Below are positions 43,651-53,230 of a stretch of 64,000 bases of DNA, in pieces. The notes beneath the pieces are model-generated. The model did no database searches, was not told the origin of the DNA, and saw only the letters and a program-made list of their open reading frames with translations. The stretch spans positions 62,001 to 126,000 of the forward strand of contig NZ_BONY01000015.1 of NCBI RefSeq assembly GCF_016862955.1, written 5' to 3'. The position numbers and the translations under genes are program-made. Every line of letters begins with the position of its first letter. Within the stretch, counting starts at the first letter, position 1. Origin of the DNA: Rhizocola hellebori (GTDB lineage: Bacteria; Actinomycetota; Actinomycetes; Mycobacteriales; Micromonosporaceae).

Positions 43651-44625
43651 GTGCGAATTCTCCTAGCGCTTTTGTGTGCCGGTGCGGTGGTCGGCGGTTG
43701 CACGCCCGCCACCGAGCGTGGGGCCGTGGCGTCGTCTGCTCCGGCGCCGGGGCCGGCTGCCAGTGCCGCTGACAGTGGTTGGCGCGTGCAGTCCAAAACC
43801 GACCTCGGTGGGGCAGAGGCGTATGGCCTGGCCGTGACCGAGGACACGGTCTGGGCGGTGTCCTATCAGGCCGGCACGCTGGTGCGGGTGAACGTGGACG
43901 ACGGCGCGGTGGTGGCAACGATTCCGCTGGCCGGGCAGCCGGCGTCGCTGCTGTCCGCCGCGGGAAGCCTCTGGGTCGCCGCTTACGGCGGTCACCTGTA
44001 TCGCCTCGACGCCGCCGCCGGATCGGTGACCGCGGACGTGCCCGAAGTCGGGGAGATCTGCTGCGACCTCAGCTTCGGCGGCGGCCTGGTGTGGGCGCTC
44101 AATCCGGCGGGCTTTCTGCTCGGGGTGGATCCGGTGACCGCTGTGGTAGCGAAGCGGTATCCGGTACCCGTCAATAGAAATGCCCATTCAAATGTTGTCT
44201 TTGCGGGCAACTCGGTATGGGTCGCCAGCGATGGTGGGCCAATGCTGCAAATCGATCCAAAGACCGGAAACTCCACCCAGGTCGACGTCGGCGGTGGCGT
44301 GCCCTTCTTTGCTCGCGGCGCGCGGCTGTGGGGTGCTGACGCGACAGCGGTTTGGGCCCTCGACCCGGCGACAGCCAAAGTGGTGCAACGTGTTGCGCTG
44401 ACCGATTCGGCGGAGGTGATGGCGCTCGCGGTCGACGGCAACACGCTGTGGGCGGGCATTCGCCACCCCGGGCGAATAGGGGCCGTGCAGCGGATCGACC
44501 TCGGAACCGGCCGGGTGCTGGCAGAATCGCGCGACATCACCATTCCCGCCCGGATCGAGATCGGTCATGGCTCGGTCTGGATCACCGACTCGGGCAGCAG
44601 CTTGCTTTGGCGCGTCGTGCGCTGA
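43651..44625 (+). CDS. Beta-propeller lipoprotein (PQQ/YVTN-like)
   Basis: A 324-residue lipoprotein. The GTG start at 43651 gives a short signal with lipobox VGGC (Cys17), then a Ser/Ala/Pro linker. The remainder consists of repeated blades with the pattern S(L/V)WVA followed by VD..TG (WAVSYQ, LWVAAYGG, VWALNP, VWVASDGG, LWGAD, LWAGIRH, VWITDSG), fitting a seven-bladed propeller. Such proteins bind ligands or act as scaffolds on the outer face of the membrane. No enzyme motif is visible. The next gene is a secreted protease. Confidence 0.75.
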   Translation: MRILLALLCAGAVVGGCTPATERGAVASSAPAPGPAASAADSGWRVQSKTDLGGAEAYGLAVTEDTVWAVSYQAGTLVRVNVDDGAVVATIPLAGQPASLLSAAGSLWVAAYGGHLYRLDAAAGSVTADVPEVGEICCDLSFGGGLVWALNPAGFLLGVDPVTAVVAKRYPVPVNRNAHSNVVFAGNSVWVASDGGPMLQIDPKTGNSTQVDVGGGVPFFARGARLWGADATAVWALDPATAKVVQRVALTDSAEVMALAVDGNTLWAGIRHPGRIGAVQRIDLGTGRVLAESRDITIPARIEIGHGSVWITDSGSSLLWRVVR

Positions 44626-44734
44626 GCCAGCCGCGGTCCAACAGGATTGCAACATAACTCCAACCGCCGGCAGGTCGGATGACGGGCGCAGGCCGCAACG
44701 TGTGGCGTGCTCGTAACGACCTGACGGAGGATCC

Positions 44735-45958
44735 ATGTTGACATATCTGTCCCGCCGCCTGGCCATCGCGGTGAGTGTGGCCACGGTCATCGGTGGCCTG
44801 GCCGGCGTGCCCTCGGCCGCGGCCGCGCCGGATGCCGGCGGCGTCGGCGAGGTCCGGATGGCCGACCCTGCCAAGGCTCTGCCCGACAGCTTTATCGTCG
44901 TTCTCAAGGACAGTGCAGGGGTGGGGATCCAGGCGGCCGGAATCGCGGCCAAGCATGGCGTGTCACCGCGGTTCACCTACACCTCGGCGCTCAAGGGTTT
45001 CGCGACGCAGACCACGCTGGCCCAAGCCCGCCGCATCGCCGCCGATCCGGCCGTGGCCTATGTCGAGCAGGACCAGATCGTCACCACCCAGGTGTTCGTG
45101 CAGCCCAATCCGCCCTCATGGGGGTTGGACCGGATCGATGAAAGGTCGCTGCCGCTGGACATGAAGTACCACTATCCGAACACCGCCCAGCGGATCACCG
45201 CCTTCATCATCGACACCGGGATTCGCTTTACCCATCAGGAGTTCGGCGGTCGTGCGGTGCTCGGCATCGACACCGTCGGCGATGGCCAGAACGGCAACGA
45301 CTGCCACGGGCACGGCACCCACGTCGCCGGGACCGTCGGCGGCCGGTCGGTCGGCATCGCCAAGCAGGTGAAGCTGGTCGCAGTCCGGGTGCTCGACTGC
45401 ACCGGCTCGGGCAGTTTCGCCGGCGTCATCGCGGGCGTCGACTGGGTGACCACTCAGGCGCTGACGACCCACGTGCTGGGCGTGGCCAACATGAGTCTGG
45501 GCGCGCCTGGCACCAGCGCGGCCATGGAGACGGCCGTGACCAACTCCATCGCCGCCAACGTGCACTACTCCCTCGCCGCGGGCAACAGCTTCGGCGCCGA
45601 CGCGTGTAACTTCACCCCGGCCCGCACCCCGCGCGCCACCACCGTGGGCGCCACCGACATCACCGACACCCGGGCCGGTTTCTCCAACATAGGAACCTGC
45701 CTGGACCTGTTCGCCCCCGGCGTGAACATCTACTCGGCCTGGGCGACGGCCGACAACGCGTACAACACGATCAGCGGGACTTCGATGGCCTCGCCGCATG
45801 CCGCCGGCACCGCAGCGCTGTGGCGTCAGCGGTTCCCGGCCGACAACGCCGACCAGGTGGCGGCCGCTCTGGCCGCCAACGCCACCCCGGGCGTGGTGAT
45901 CAATCCTGGTGTGGGCTCGCCGAACCTCTTGCTGTTCATGGGAATGATCCCGATGTGA
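44735..45958 (+). CDS. Secreted subtilisin-like serine protease (S8, proteinase K type)
   Basis: A 407-residue preproprotease. A signal peptide (about 1-31, ending AAAA) is followed by an I9 inhibitor propeptide (about 45-118, [10 protein letters not shown] to YVEQDQIV), then the catalytic domain. The triad is Asp160 (FIIDTG), His193 (GHGTHVAG) and Ser350 (GTSMASP), with oxyanion Asn284 (AAGN). Four or more cysteines could form disulfides, as in proteinase K. It should be self-activating and act outside the cell. A GGAGG site precedes the ATG. Confidence 0.93.
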   Translation: MLTYLSRRLAIAVSVATVIGGLAGVPSAAAAPDAGGVGEVRMADPAKALPDSFIVVLKDSAGVGIQAAGIAAKHGVSPRFTYTSALKGFATQTTLAQARRIAADPAVAYVEQDQIVTTQVFVQPNPPSWGLDRIDERSLPLDMKYHYPNTAQRITAFIIDTGIRFTHQEFGGRAVLGIDTVGDGQNGNDCHGHGTHVAGTVGGRSVGIAKQVKLVAVRVLDCTGSGSFAGVIAGVDWVTTQALTTHVLGVANMSLGAPGTSAAMETAVTNSIAANVHYSLAAGNSFGADACNFTPARTPRATTVGATDITDTRAGFSNIGTCLDLFAPGVNIYSAWATADNAYNTISGTSMASPHAAGTAALWRQRFPADNADQVAAALAANATPGVVINPGVGSPNLLLFMGMIPM

Positions 45959-45976
45959 CCTCAGTCGGGTGAGGAC

Positions 45977-46008
45977 GCGGTGGTGCGGCGAAGGGCCCGC
46001 ACCACCGC
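45977..46008. terminator. Bidirectional terminator hairpin
   Basis: GCGGTGGTGCGG (45977-45988) pairs perfectly with CCGCACCACCGC (45997-46008) over an eight-base loop. It fills the gap between the convergent protease and BTAD-regulator genes and can end both transcripts. Confidence 0.75.
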
Positions 46009-46009
46009 A

Positions 46010-48961
46010 CTAACTGATCTTGGCGAGCATCCCGGCGACGGTGGCTGTCCCGCCCCGGATCCGAGCCGTTCGCAAGTCCTGTTCGGACAGTCGTTCCTGG
46101 ACGGCGTCCCAGGTCGCTTGCCAGGCAGGCAGTTCGATGGCCGGCACCACGGTGCCGATCGTCTCCCGCAAGGCGGCCGCCAGCGCAAGCAGCTCGGCGG
46201 CCCGGCTCACCTCGCCGCGCGCGACGAAGGCCTGGGCCAGCGCGTCGAGCAGGCTGGACTGCCGCCATCGATCGCCCAGGGCCAGATGCAGATCCAGGCT
46301 TGCCCGCAGGGTGCCGATGGCGCTGGAGACCTTGCCCTGGCGCAGCTCGACCAGACCGAGCAGGTCGAGCGCCCACGAGATGCCCTCCTTGACCTCCAGC
46401 TTGGAGAAGGTGGTCAGCGCGTCATCGACCAGCTCCCGTGCCTGTTCGTTGCGCCCGCGATAGTAGGCGACAGCGGCGAGGTGGATCTGCGCCGAGGCAA
46501 GGCATTCGCTGTCGCCGGAGCTCTGGTATCGGCGGTATGCCTTGTCCAGCAACTGTTCCGCCTGGTCGAGATCGCCGGCGAGCCAGGCGGTGAAGCCGCT
46601 GAGCATGAGCACCCCGGCGGCCGCGAAGTCGTCACAGGGCAGGGCTGCGGCCTGCTGCAGACAGGCCAGGGAGGCCTCGTACTCGCCGCGTTCCCGAGCC
46701 ACCGAGCCGAGCAGGCGCAAGGCCCGGCAGGCCCCGGCGTGGTCGTCGTGGCGACGGTGAATCTCCAGGGCGCGTTCGGCGGAGGCCTGCGCCTCGCCGT
46801 AATTGCTGACAAGGAACGAGAACATGGCGTCGCTGGCCCATGCCGCGCCGACCGTCACCGTTTCGGCGGCCGGCAGCTCGTGCTGGCGGGCCAGCGCCTG
46901 CCTGATCCAGAGCTGACCCTGGCGATACTGCCCGCGCAGCTGGCAATAGCGGGCCAACGCGACGGCCAATCTTAGCTGTGGCAACGGGTTTGGTGTTTCG
47001 GCATACCAGGCCATGGCCGTGCGGACGTTGTCGTGGTCGGCCGCCAGCCGCTCCAGCCCATCGGCCATCGACGGGCCACACAGGCCCTGATCGGCTTGCT
47101 CCGCTTCGTGCAGGACGTGGGCAGCATGCCTTTCCCGCGCGGCCGTCCTCTCCGGCGGGCACTCAGCAAGCCGATCCCAAGCCCACCGCCGAATCGTTTC
47201 CAGCAGCCGATATCTGGTACCGGTGGGCTGCCGCTCCACCACCACCAACGACTTGGCGACGAGGTCGGACAGGGCATCGACGGCGGGACGCTCACCCGGT
47301 TGCGGGTGCCACACCGCCTCGGCGGCGGCAAGGGAGAACCCTCCGGCGAAAACCGCGAGCTGCCGAAAACGGGCCTGCGTCGGCATATCGAGCAGGTCGT
47401 GACTCCACTCGATCGACGCGTCGAGCACCCGATGGTGCGGATGCTCGGCGTACCGTCGCACGCGCAGCAGGCTGGGTTCGTTGAGCCGGGCGGCGATCTC
47501 CTTCACGGTGAGCACCTCTGTCCGGGTGGCGACCAGCTCAAGAGCCAGCGGCAGCCCGTCCACGGCCGCGCACACCGCCGCGAGCGCGGGCGCGTCGGCA
47601 TCGGTCAGATAGCGCACGGTCTGCGCGGTGGACCGTTCCAGCAGCAGGCACACCGCGTCGTATCGCTTCACCTCGTCCAGCCGCATCGGTACCGCGCCGC
47701 CCTCGCCCAGCGGCGGCACCGCCAGCAGCGGCACCGGGAAGGTCACCTCGCCGGGCAGCCCCAGCGCCTCTCGGCTGGTGGTCAGCACCCGCAGCGCGGG
47801 GCACGACGACAGCAGGGTGGCGGTGAGCGCGGCGCAGGCGTCGAGCAGATGCTCACAGTTGTCCAGCACGAGCAGGCATTGCCACGAGCGCAGGTTTTCG
47901 GTCAGGGCTTCCAGCGGGCCGAGGTAGGGGCCTTCCGAGATGCCCAACGCGGCCGCCACCACAGCCTGTACCTGCGCGTGTTCGGTGACCGGGGCGAGAT
48001 CGATGAACCACGCCCCGTGCGCGAAGCCCGGCGCCAGCTCGCGAGCGACCGCGATCGCCATGCGGGTCTTGCCGCAGCCGCCGACACCGGTCAGGGTGAC
48101 CAGGCGATGCTGGGTCAGCTGCGCGCGCACCTCGGCCAGCTCGGCGTGCCGCCCCACCAGCCGGGTCAGCGGGCTGGGCAGCGCCGGCTGCGCCCGCCTG
48201 GTGGCCGAGGCGGCCGGTTTCTGCTGCTGCCGGCTGTCGTCCGCCAAAATCGTCGCCTCCAATCGGCGCAGGCCGGGGCCCGGTTCCACACCCAGCTCGT
48301 CGACGAGCCGGGCCCGCGCTCGCCGATAGGCGTTCAACGCCTCGCCCCGCCGGCCGGCCTGGGAAAGGGCGAGCATCAGCAGCTCCCACAGCCGTTCCCG
48401 CAGCGGATGGCGGGCCACAAGGGATTCCAGCTCCGAAGTGACCGCCGCGTAGTCGCCCAGCTTCAGCTGTGCGGTCAGCAGGTCCTCGGTCGCGAAGTGC
48501 CACAGCTCCCGCAGCCGGGTCGCCTCGGCTCGTGCCCATGCGCCGGTGGTGCAGTCGGCGAGCACGTCGCCACGCCATAGGCGAAGGCCGGCCTTGAGGT
48601 GCGCGACGGCTTGCGGGATCGCCTCCGCCGCCAGGGCTGTTCCGGCGAGCCGGACGCGTTCCTCGAAGCGGCGCACGTCAACCCATTCCGGCGGAACGTT
48701 TAGCGCGTAACCCGAGGCGCGCGTCGTGATCAGACCGTCCAAGCTCGACGCGGTGAGCCGGCGTCGAAGGTGGGCGACGTAGGTGCGCAAGGTCAGGGCG
48801 GCGGCGGTGGGCGGATTGGCGTCCCAGATGCCATCGATCAGGGCTTCGCGCGACACCACGGCGGGAGCTCGCAACCCCAGCAGTCCCAACAGGGTGCGCA
48901 GCCGTGGGCCGCCGATGCGCATCGTGCCGGTGGGGTCTGCGAACTCCACCGGCCCGAGCAA
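46010..48961 (-). CDS. BTAD/AfsR-type regulator with NTPase and TPR domains
   Basis: A 983-residue SARP-like large regulator. An OmpR-type winged helix (about 1-90) and a bacterial transcriptional activation domain (about 95-240) are followed by an AAA/STAND NTPase (Walker A GVGGCGKT near 292, then LLVLDNCEH, LTTSREALG). A TPR-rich region covers about 640-960. Such proteins activate pathway genes, often for secondary metabolism, in response to nucleotide and partner signals. The first in-frame canonical start is TTG 48961, but the family strand DLRLLGPVEF begins earlier, and an AGGAG lies five bases before an in-frame ATC at 48973. The start is therefore uncertain. Confidence 0.9.
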   Translation of the reverse strand: MLGPVEFADPTGTMRIGGPRLRTLLGLLGLRAPAVVSREALIDGIWDANPPTAAALTLRTYVAHLRRRLTASSLDGLITTRASGYALNVPPEWVDVRRFEERVRLAGTALAAEAIPQAVAHLKAGLRLWRGDVLADCTTGAWARAEATRLRELWHFATEDLLTAQLKLGDYAAVTSELESLVARHPLRERLWELLMLALSQAGRRGEALNAYRRARARLVDELGVEPGPGLRRLEATILADDSRQQQKPAASATRRAQPALPSPLTRLVGRHAELAEVRAQLTQHRLVTLTGVGGCGKTRMAIAVARELAPGFAHGAWFIDLAPVTEHAQVQAVVAAALGISEGPYLGPLEALTENLRSWQCLLVLDNCEHLLDACAALTATLLSSCPALRVLTTSREALGLPGEVTFPVPLLAVPPLGEGGAVPMRLDEVKRYDAVCLLLERSTAQTVRYLTDADAPALAAVCAAVDGLPLALELVATRTEVLTVKEIAARLNEPSLLRVRRYAEHPHHRVLDASIEWSHDLLDMPTQARFRQLAVFAGGFSLAAAEAVWHPQPGERPAVDALSDLVAKSLVVVERQPTGTRYRLLETIRRWAWDRLAECPPERTAARERHAAHVLHEAEQADQGLCGPSMADGLERLAADHDNVRTAMAWYAETPNPLPQLRLAVALARYCQLRGQYRQGQLWIRQALARQHELPAAETVTVGAAWASDAMFSFLVSNYGEAQASAERALEIHRRHDDHAGACRALRLLGSVARERGEYEASLACLQQAAALPCDDFAAAGVLMLSGFTAWLAGDLDQAEQLLDKAYRRYQSSGDSECLASAQIHLAAVAYYRGRNEQARELVDDALTTFSKLEVKEGISWALDLLGLVELRQGKVSSAIGTLRASLDLHLALGDRWRQSSLLDALAQAFVARGEVSRAAELLALAAALRETIGTVVPAIELPAWQATWDAVQERLSEQDLRTARIRGGTATVAGMLAKIS

Positions 48962-49035
48962 CCGGAGGTCGATCGTGGCTCCTGCATCATCGTCTATGCC
49001 TTATGCTATCGCTTCCGATCGATTCTTTTCGACGG

Positions 49036-49070
49036 GTACGGGCCGGGCGCTCGCCGCGCCCGGCCCGTAC
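49036..49070 (-). terminator. Hairpin terminator after GH5 gene
   Basis: GTACGGGCCGGGCGC (49036-49050) pairs perfectly with GCGCCCGGCCCGTAC (49056-49070) over a five-base loop, 12 bases beyond the stop of the minus-strand GH5 gene. Confidence 0.8.
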
Positions 49071-49082
49071 TCTGGTCGATTT

Positions 49083-50474
49083 TCAGCTGGCGGTGCAGGT
49101 TGGGGTCGGGTTGGTGTTGGTGCTGTTGTTCCAGCTGGCGAGGAAGCCGAAGGTGATGTTCTGCCCCGCGTTGATGGTGCCGTTGTAATTCACGTTCGTC
49201 GCGGTCACGCTGGCACCGGTCTGCGGCGCGTTGGCGCCCCAGACCTGGGTGATGGCCTGGCCGTTGGCCCAGGTCCAGGTGACCCGCCAGCCGGTGATGT
49301 TCTGCGATCCGGCGGTGACCTTTATTTCGCCCTGGAAGCCGCTCGGCCACTGACCGATCCGGGTGTAGGTGGCGGTGCAGCTACGGGTGCCGCCGCTCGG
49401 GCTGGGGCTCGGGCTTGGCGACACGCTGGGGCTGGGCGACGGGCGGGGGCTCGGCGACACGCTGGGGCTGGGTGACGGCGAGCAGGTCGGGCAGTTGTAG
49501 ACGCTGGCCTCCCGGGCGGTGGCCCGGATGCCGTTGGTGCCGTTGAAGATCCGCTGACCCCAGGTGGTGAGCTGGCTGGGGTTGAAGCTGGTCGCCATGT
49601 CCAGGATCGGATCGGTGTTCCCGCTCCAGGACCAGCCGAGGTAGCCGAGCCCGCGGGCCTGCGCCTCGGACAGAATCGTCTCATGATCCACTTCGCCGGT
49701 GTTGAACCTCCACCCGAACTCGCCGATGACCAGCGGCCATCCCGCGGTCTGGAACCGGTTGAGGTAGTCAGTGATGCTGGCCGCGGTGTTGAACACGGCG
49801 TACATGTGGATCGACAGCACGGTGTTGCGCCTGGTGTCGGCGTTCAGAATCGTCTGTGCGTTGTCGCGCATGGTGAACTGCCAGTCCTGGCCCCAGTTCG
49901 GCGCGTCGACCATGAGCAGGTGCTCGAAGCCGTTGGTGCGCATCCGCTGGATAGCCGCGGTGGTGGCGGCGGTCCACTGGGCGGCATTGTTGTTGCCGAT
50001 CGGCTCGTTGCCGATGTTGATGACGACGTAATTCTCCTGACCGACCAGCGCGGCCTTCTGGCTGATCCAGTAGGTGACCGCCTCGTCGAGGCTGGCAGCC
50101 GCGCCGTCCTCGCCGAAACCGGTGGTGTCATGCACTTCCAGCACACAGATCAGCCGGTTCTGCTTGCACATCGTGATGACGGCGGCGACGTCGGTGGACG
50201 GGCCCCACCGCTTGCCGCTGCCCAGCACCACCCGCACGGTGTTGGCGCCGAGCGCTTTGATGTTGGCGAAGGAGCTGGTCTGGTTGGTGAACCAGATGTG
50301 GGGGTGGTTGACCCCTCGCATGATGAAGTTCTGGCCGTTGGCCTCGACAATGTTGCGGCCGCTGATATGCAGCCCGACGGCCGCGGCCGCGGGCTGGACA
50401 TTCACCAGGATGGACACGGCGGCAAGGGCGGCGGCCGCTAACGCGACGCCAAGAATGCTGGGACGACTTTTCAT
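49083..50474 (-). CDS. Secreted GH5 glycoside hydrolase (beta-mannanase-like) with CBM2
   Basis: A 463-residue exported enzyme. The signal peptide (about 1-32) is followed by a GH5 TIM barrel (about 33-330), a Pro-Ser linker (about 333-365) and a cellulose-binding CBM2 (about 368-463, with two terminal-region cysteines and surface Trp residues). The acid/base Glu157 is in NIGNEP and the nucleophile Glu252 in VIGEFGW. The opening GLHISGRNIVEANGQNF and MRGVNHPH resemble GH5 subfamily 8 mannanases; an endoglucanase is the alternative. A GAGGTAGG site precedes the ATG. A LacI regulator is divergent. Confidence 0.9.
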   Translation of the reverse strand: MKSRPSILGVALAAAALAAVSILVNVQPAAAAVGLHISGRNIVEANGQNFIMRGVNHPHIWFTNQTSSFANIKALGANTVRVVLGSGKRWGPSTDVAAVITMCKQNRLICVLEVHDTTGFGEDGAAASLDEAVTYWISQKAALVGQENYVVINIGNEPIGNNNAAQWTAATTAAIQRMRTNGFEHLLMVDAPNWGQDWQFTMRDNAQTILNADTRRNTVLSIHMYAVFNTAASITDYLNRFQTAGWPLVIGEFGWRFNTGEVDHETILSEAQARGLGYLGWSWSGNTDPILDMATSFNPSQLTTWGQRIFNGTNGIRATAREASVYNCPTCSPSPSPSVSPSPRPSPSPSVSPSPSPSPSGGTRSCTATYTRIGQWPSGFQGEIKVTAGSQNITGWRVTWTWANGQAITQVWGANAPQTGASVTATNVNYNGTINAGQNITFGFLASWNNSTNTNPTPTCTAS

Positions 50475-50678
50475 GACCTACCTCGGGAAGGGCCCCGGAA
50501 TTGGGGGCACGACGGACTCACCCCAGGCGTGAAGCTGCGACGATCACTGCCCTGATCTCGTGGGATGGGCGCAGTCCATTGGCGTTGTTACGTTTGCAAT
50601 TCCGGCTCCTGGTGGCACGGTACGCTTCACCATCGTCCAGCGCAATCGATGCACGTCGACCGGTCGGGAGGAGCGCGG

Positions 50679-51722
50679 ATGGCCAATGACGCGGGTGTGC
50701 GTCGCAGCAGCATGCGGGAAGTGGCGCGGGCGGCGGGCGTGTCGGTGTCGACGGTGGCCAATGTGCTCAGCCGGCCGGCGATCGTCGCGCCGGAAACCCG
50801 CCGCCGGGTCGAGCAGGCCATCCGCCACATGGGCTACGTGCGCCACGGTCCCGCCCGCCAGCTGCGCGGGCTGCCCAGCCCGATCGTCGGCAGCGTCATC
50901 CTCGATCTGGCCAACCCGTTCTTCGCCGAGCTCAACCGGGGCATCGAGGACCGGCTGGCCGAAGCGGGCTGCCTGGTCCTGGCCTGCAGCACCGATCTTC
51001 AGCCGGCCAAGGAGCGACAGGTCCTGGATCTGTTGGAGGAGCAGGCGGTGCGGGGCGTCATCATCGCCCCGATCGGGCCGGATCCGGCTGTCCTGCTGGA
51101 GATGAGCCGGCGCGGCACGCCGGTGGTCCTGGTCGATCGCCCGCGCGACGGGCTCGACCTGTGCGCGGTGGGGGTGGACGACGTGCTGGGCGGCAGGCTC
51201 GCCGCGGAACACCTCCTCTCCCTGGGCCATCGCCGGATCGTCTACCTGGGTGGGACTTTTGAGACCGGGACGGTCATCCGCCGCCGCGAGGGGGTGCGTC
51301 AGGCGATGCGGGCGGCCGGGCTCGATCCCGATGACCTCCTGATCGACCTGCGGTTGCCGATCCATCCGCCGCCGCTGGTGGAGGCCGCGGCCGCCGGGGT
51401 GCAGCAGATCCTCGCCGAGCGGCCGCTGCCCACGGCCGTGTTGTGTCTCAACGACACCGCGGCCCTCGGCGTTCTGCACGGGCTGGGTGTGGCGGGCGTG
51501 AAGGTGCCGCAGGACATCTCTGTCGTCGGCTACGACAACCTGGCCTTCGCGGCCGGGCTGGCGCCCGCGCTGACCACCGTGAACCAGCCGAAGTATCAGC
51601 TGGGCCGGGCCGCCGCCGATCTGCTGCTGGACGAGGCGCGGCCCGACCACGCCCACCGGGAGATCAGATTCCGGCCGTCGCTGGTGATCCGGGCCTCCAC
51701 CGCCCCACCGCGCCGCGCCTAG
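50679..51722 (+). CDS. LacI family transcriptional regulator
   Basis: A 347-residue LacI protein. The N-terminal helix-turn-helix (about 12-32, MREVARAAGVSVSTVANVLSR) and hinge helix precede a periplasmic-binding-protein-like sensor domain (about 65-345, with VGSVILDLANPFFAEL and VGYDNLAFAAGL). The ATG at 50679 has a GGAGGAG site. It is divergent from the GH5 gene across 204 bases, so it likely represses that hydrolase until an oligosaccharide binds. I see no convincing LacI-type palindrome in the gap; CCGGAATTG and its complement occur about 100 bases apart (50495 and 50597). Confidence 0.9.
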   Translation: MANDAGVRRSSMREVARAAGVSVSTVANVLSRPAIVAPETRRRVEQAIRHMGYVRHGPARQLRGLPSPIVGSVILDLANPFFAELNRGIEDRLAEAGCLVLACSTDLQPAKERQVLDLLEEQAVRGVIIAPIGPDPAVLLEMSRRGTPVVLVDRPRDGLDLCAVGVDDVLGGRLAAEHLLSLGHRRIVYLGGTFETGTVIRRREGVRQAMRAAGLDPDDLLIDLRLPIHPPPLVEAAAAGVQQILAERPLPTAVLCLNDTAALGVLHGLGVAGVKVPQDISVVGYDNLAFAAGLAPALTTVNQPKYQLGRAAADLLLDEARPDHAHREIRFRPSLVIRASTAPPRRA

Positions 51723-51776
51723 TTACCACGTTTGTAACCGCCCGGCCGCTTTCGGTTGTATCGATCTTGATCCATC

Positions 51777-53129
51777 GTGCGACGCATGACGGTTGGTGTT
51801 CCGGCGCCCGCACGCCTGCCACGGCCCTTTCCTGTCCTGGGACATGCGATTCATCTGATGAGGTCGCCGCTGCGGTTCGTGGAAACCCTGCGCTCCCATG
51901 GCGATGTGGTCCGGATCCGGCTCGGCCCGCAGCCGGTGCATTGGGTGAACAATCCGGATCTGGTGCGGCAGGTGCTGGCCTCGGGCTCGTTCACCCGTGG
52001 TGCCCAGGGCGACAAACTGCGCATCGTGATCGGCAGCGGGTTGGTCACCATCGATGGCGATTTGCACCGGCGGCACCGGCGGCTGATGCAGCCGGCTTTC
52101 CACCGAGCGCGCATCGCGGGCTACGTCGAAACCATGCGTGAGCTGACCACGGAGATGACGCAGCGATGGCGTGACGGCGAGCGGATCGAGGCCGACCGGG
52201 AGTTCGCCGAGCTGACTTTGCGGGTGGTCGGCAAGACCCTCTTCTCCACCCATCTTGCCGGTGATCTCGTCGACGAGGTGGTGCGATCGATCCCGTTGAT
52301 GCTGCGCGGGGTCGGCCGTCGCATCCGCGATCCGATCGGGCTGCGGGGCAAGCTGCCCACCCCGGCCAACCGCGAATTCGACTCGGCCATCCGCCGCCTG
52401 CGCAAGGTCGTCGACCGGATCATCGCGGAGTATCGCGCCGGCGGCGACGACCACGGCGATGTGGCGTCCATGCTGCTGCTCGCCCACGACGAGGAGACCG
52501 GCGAAGGGCTGTCAAATCAAGAGATTTCCGATGAGGTACTGACCCTGCTCACCGCGGGCACAGAAACCACCGCGAACATTCTCGCCTGGGCGATGCACCA
52601 TCTCGCCGAGCGCCCCGAGGTCGAGGCCCGCCTGCACGCCGAGGTGGAAGCGGTGCTCGGCGACCGCGCGGTGACCGCCGAGGACTTAGCGAGCCTGCGC
52701 TACCTGCACGCCATCGTCATGGAAGCGTTGCGGCTCTACCCGCAAGCGTGGATCCTCACCCGGCGAGCCCTCGCCCCGGTGCGGCTGGGCGACATCGAGC
52801 TGCCCACCGGCGCCTCGATCTACTTCTCGCCCTATGCGCTGCAACGGGATCCGGCTATCTACCCGAACCCGGACCGGTTCGACCCCGACCGCTGGGCCGA
52901 CGATCGTTCCACGCTGACCCAGCGCCCTTCCTTCGTCCCCTTCGGTGGGGGCCGGCGGCAATGCATCGGCGATGTCTTCGCCATGACCGAGCTGACCGTC
53001 GCCCTCGCCACGATCGCTCAGAACTGGCGCCTGGAAAGGGTTTCCGGGCCACCGGTGCGCATCGACTCCAGCTCGACCCTCAAGCCGAGTCACCTGCCAA
53101 TGACACCGCGCCACAAACCTCGCGGGTGA
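51777..53129 (+). CDS. Cytochrome P450
   Basis: A 450-residue soluble class I-type P450. Motifs are the I-helix AGTETT (260-265), the K-helix EALR (316-319), a PERF-region equivalent FDPDRW, and the heme-binding FGGGRRQCIG with Cys396. It needs an external ferredoxin and reductase; none is encoded nearby. The GTG at 51777 and an ATG at 51786 are both possible starts. It lies 54 bases after the LacI gene and about 100 bases before the biosynthetic-looking operon at 53231, so a tailoring role there is possible but unproven. Confidence 0.92.
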   Translation: MRRMTVGVPAPARLPRPFPVLGHAIHLMRSPLRFVETLRSHGDVVRIRLGPQPVHWVNNPDLVRQVLASGSFTRGAQGDKLRIVIGSGLVTIDGDLHRRHRRLMQPAFHRARIAGYVETMRELTTEMTQRWRDGERIEADREFAELTLRVVGKTLFSTHLAGDLVDEVVRSIPLMLRGVGRRIRDPIGLRGKLPTPANREFDSAIRRLRKVVDRIIAEYRAGGDDHGDVASMLLLAHDEETGEGLSNQEISDEVLTLLTAGTETTANILAWAMHHLAERPEVEARLHAEVEAVLGDRAVTAEDLASLRYLHAIVMEALRLYPQAWILTRRALAPVRLGDIELPTGASIYFSPYALQRDPAIYPNPDRFDPDRWADDRSTLTQRPSFVPFGGGRRQCIGDVFAMTELTVALATIAQNWRLERVSGPPVRIDSSSTLKPSHLPMTPRHKPRG

Positions 53130-53230
53130 CTGGAGTGCCACTACATTCTCAGTCGCAAGTCGCTATTTGACGAGGTATAGCCGTAGTCCATTCGATTCCA
53201 AGACCTGCACCACCCAATTAGGATTCGGGG

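Noticed and set aside
50475-50678. LacI operator between the GH5 and LacI genes
   Set aside because: Only a 9-base inverted repeat about 100 bases apart was found; no compact LacI-type palindrome is present.
51722-51738. GTTAC-n7-GTAAC inverted repeat before the P450 gene
   Set aside because: The arms are five bases and overlap the LacI stop region; this is too weak to call an operator.
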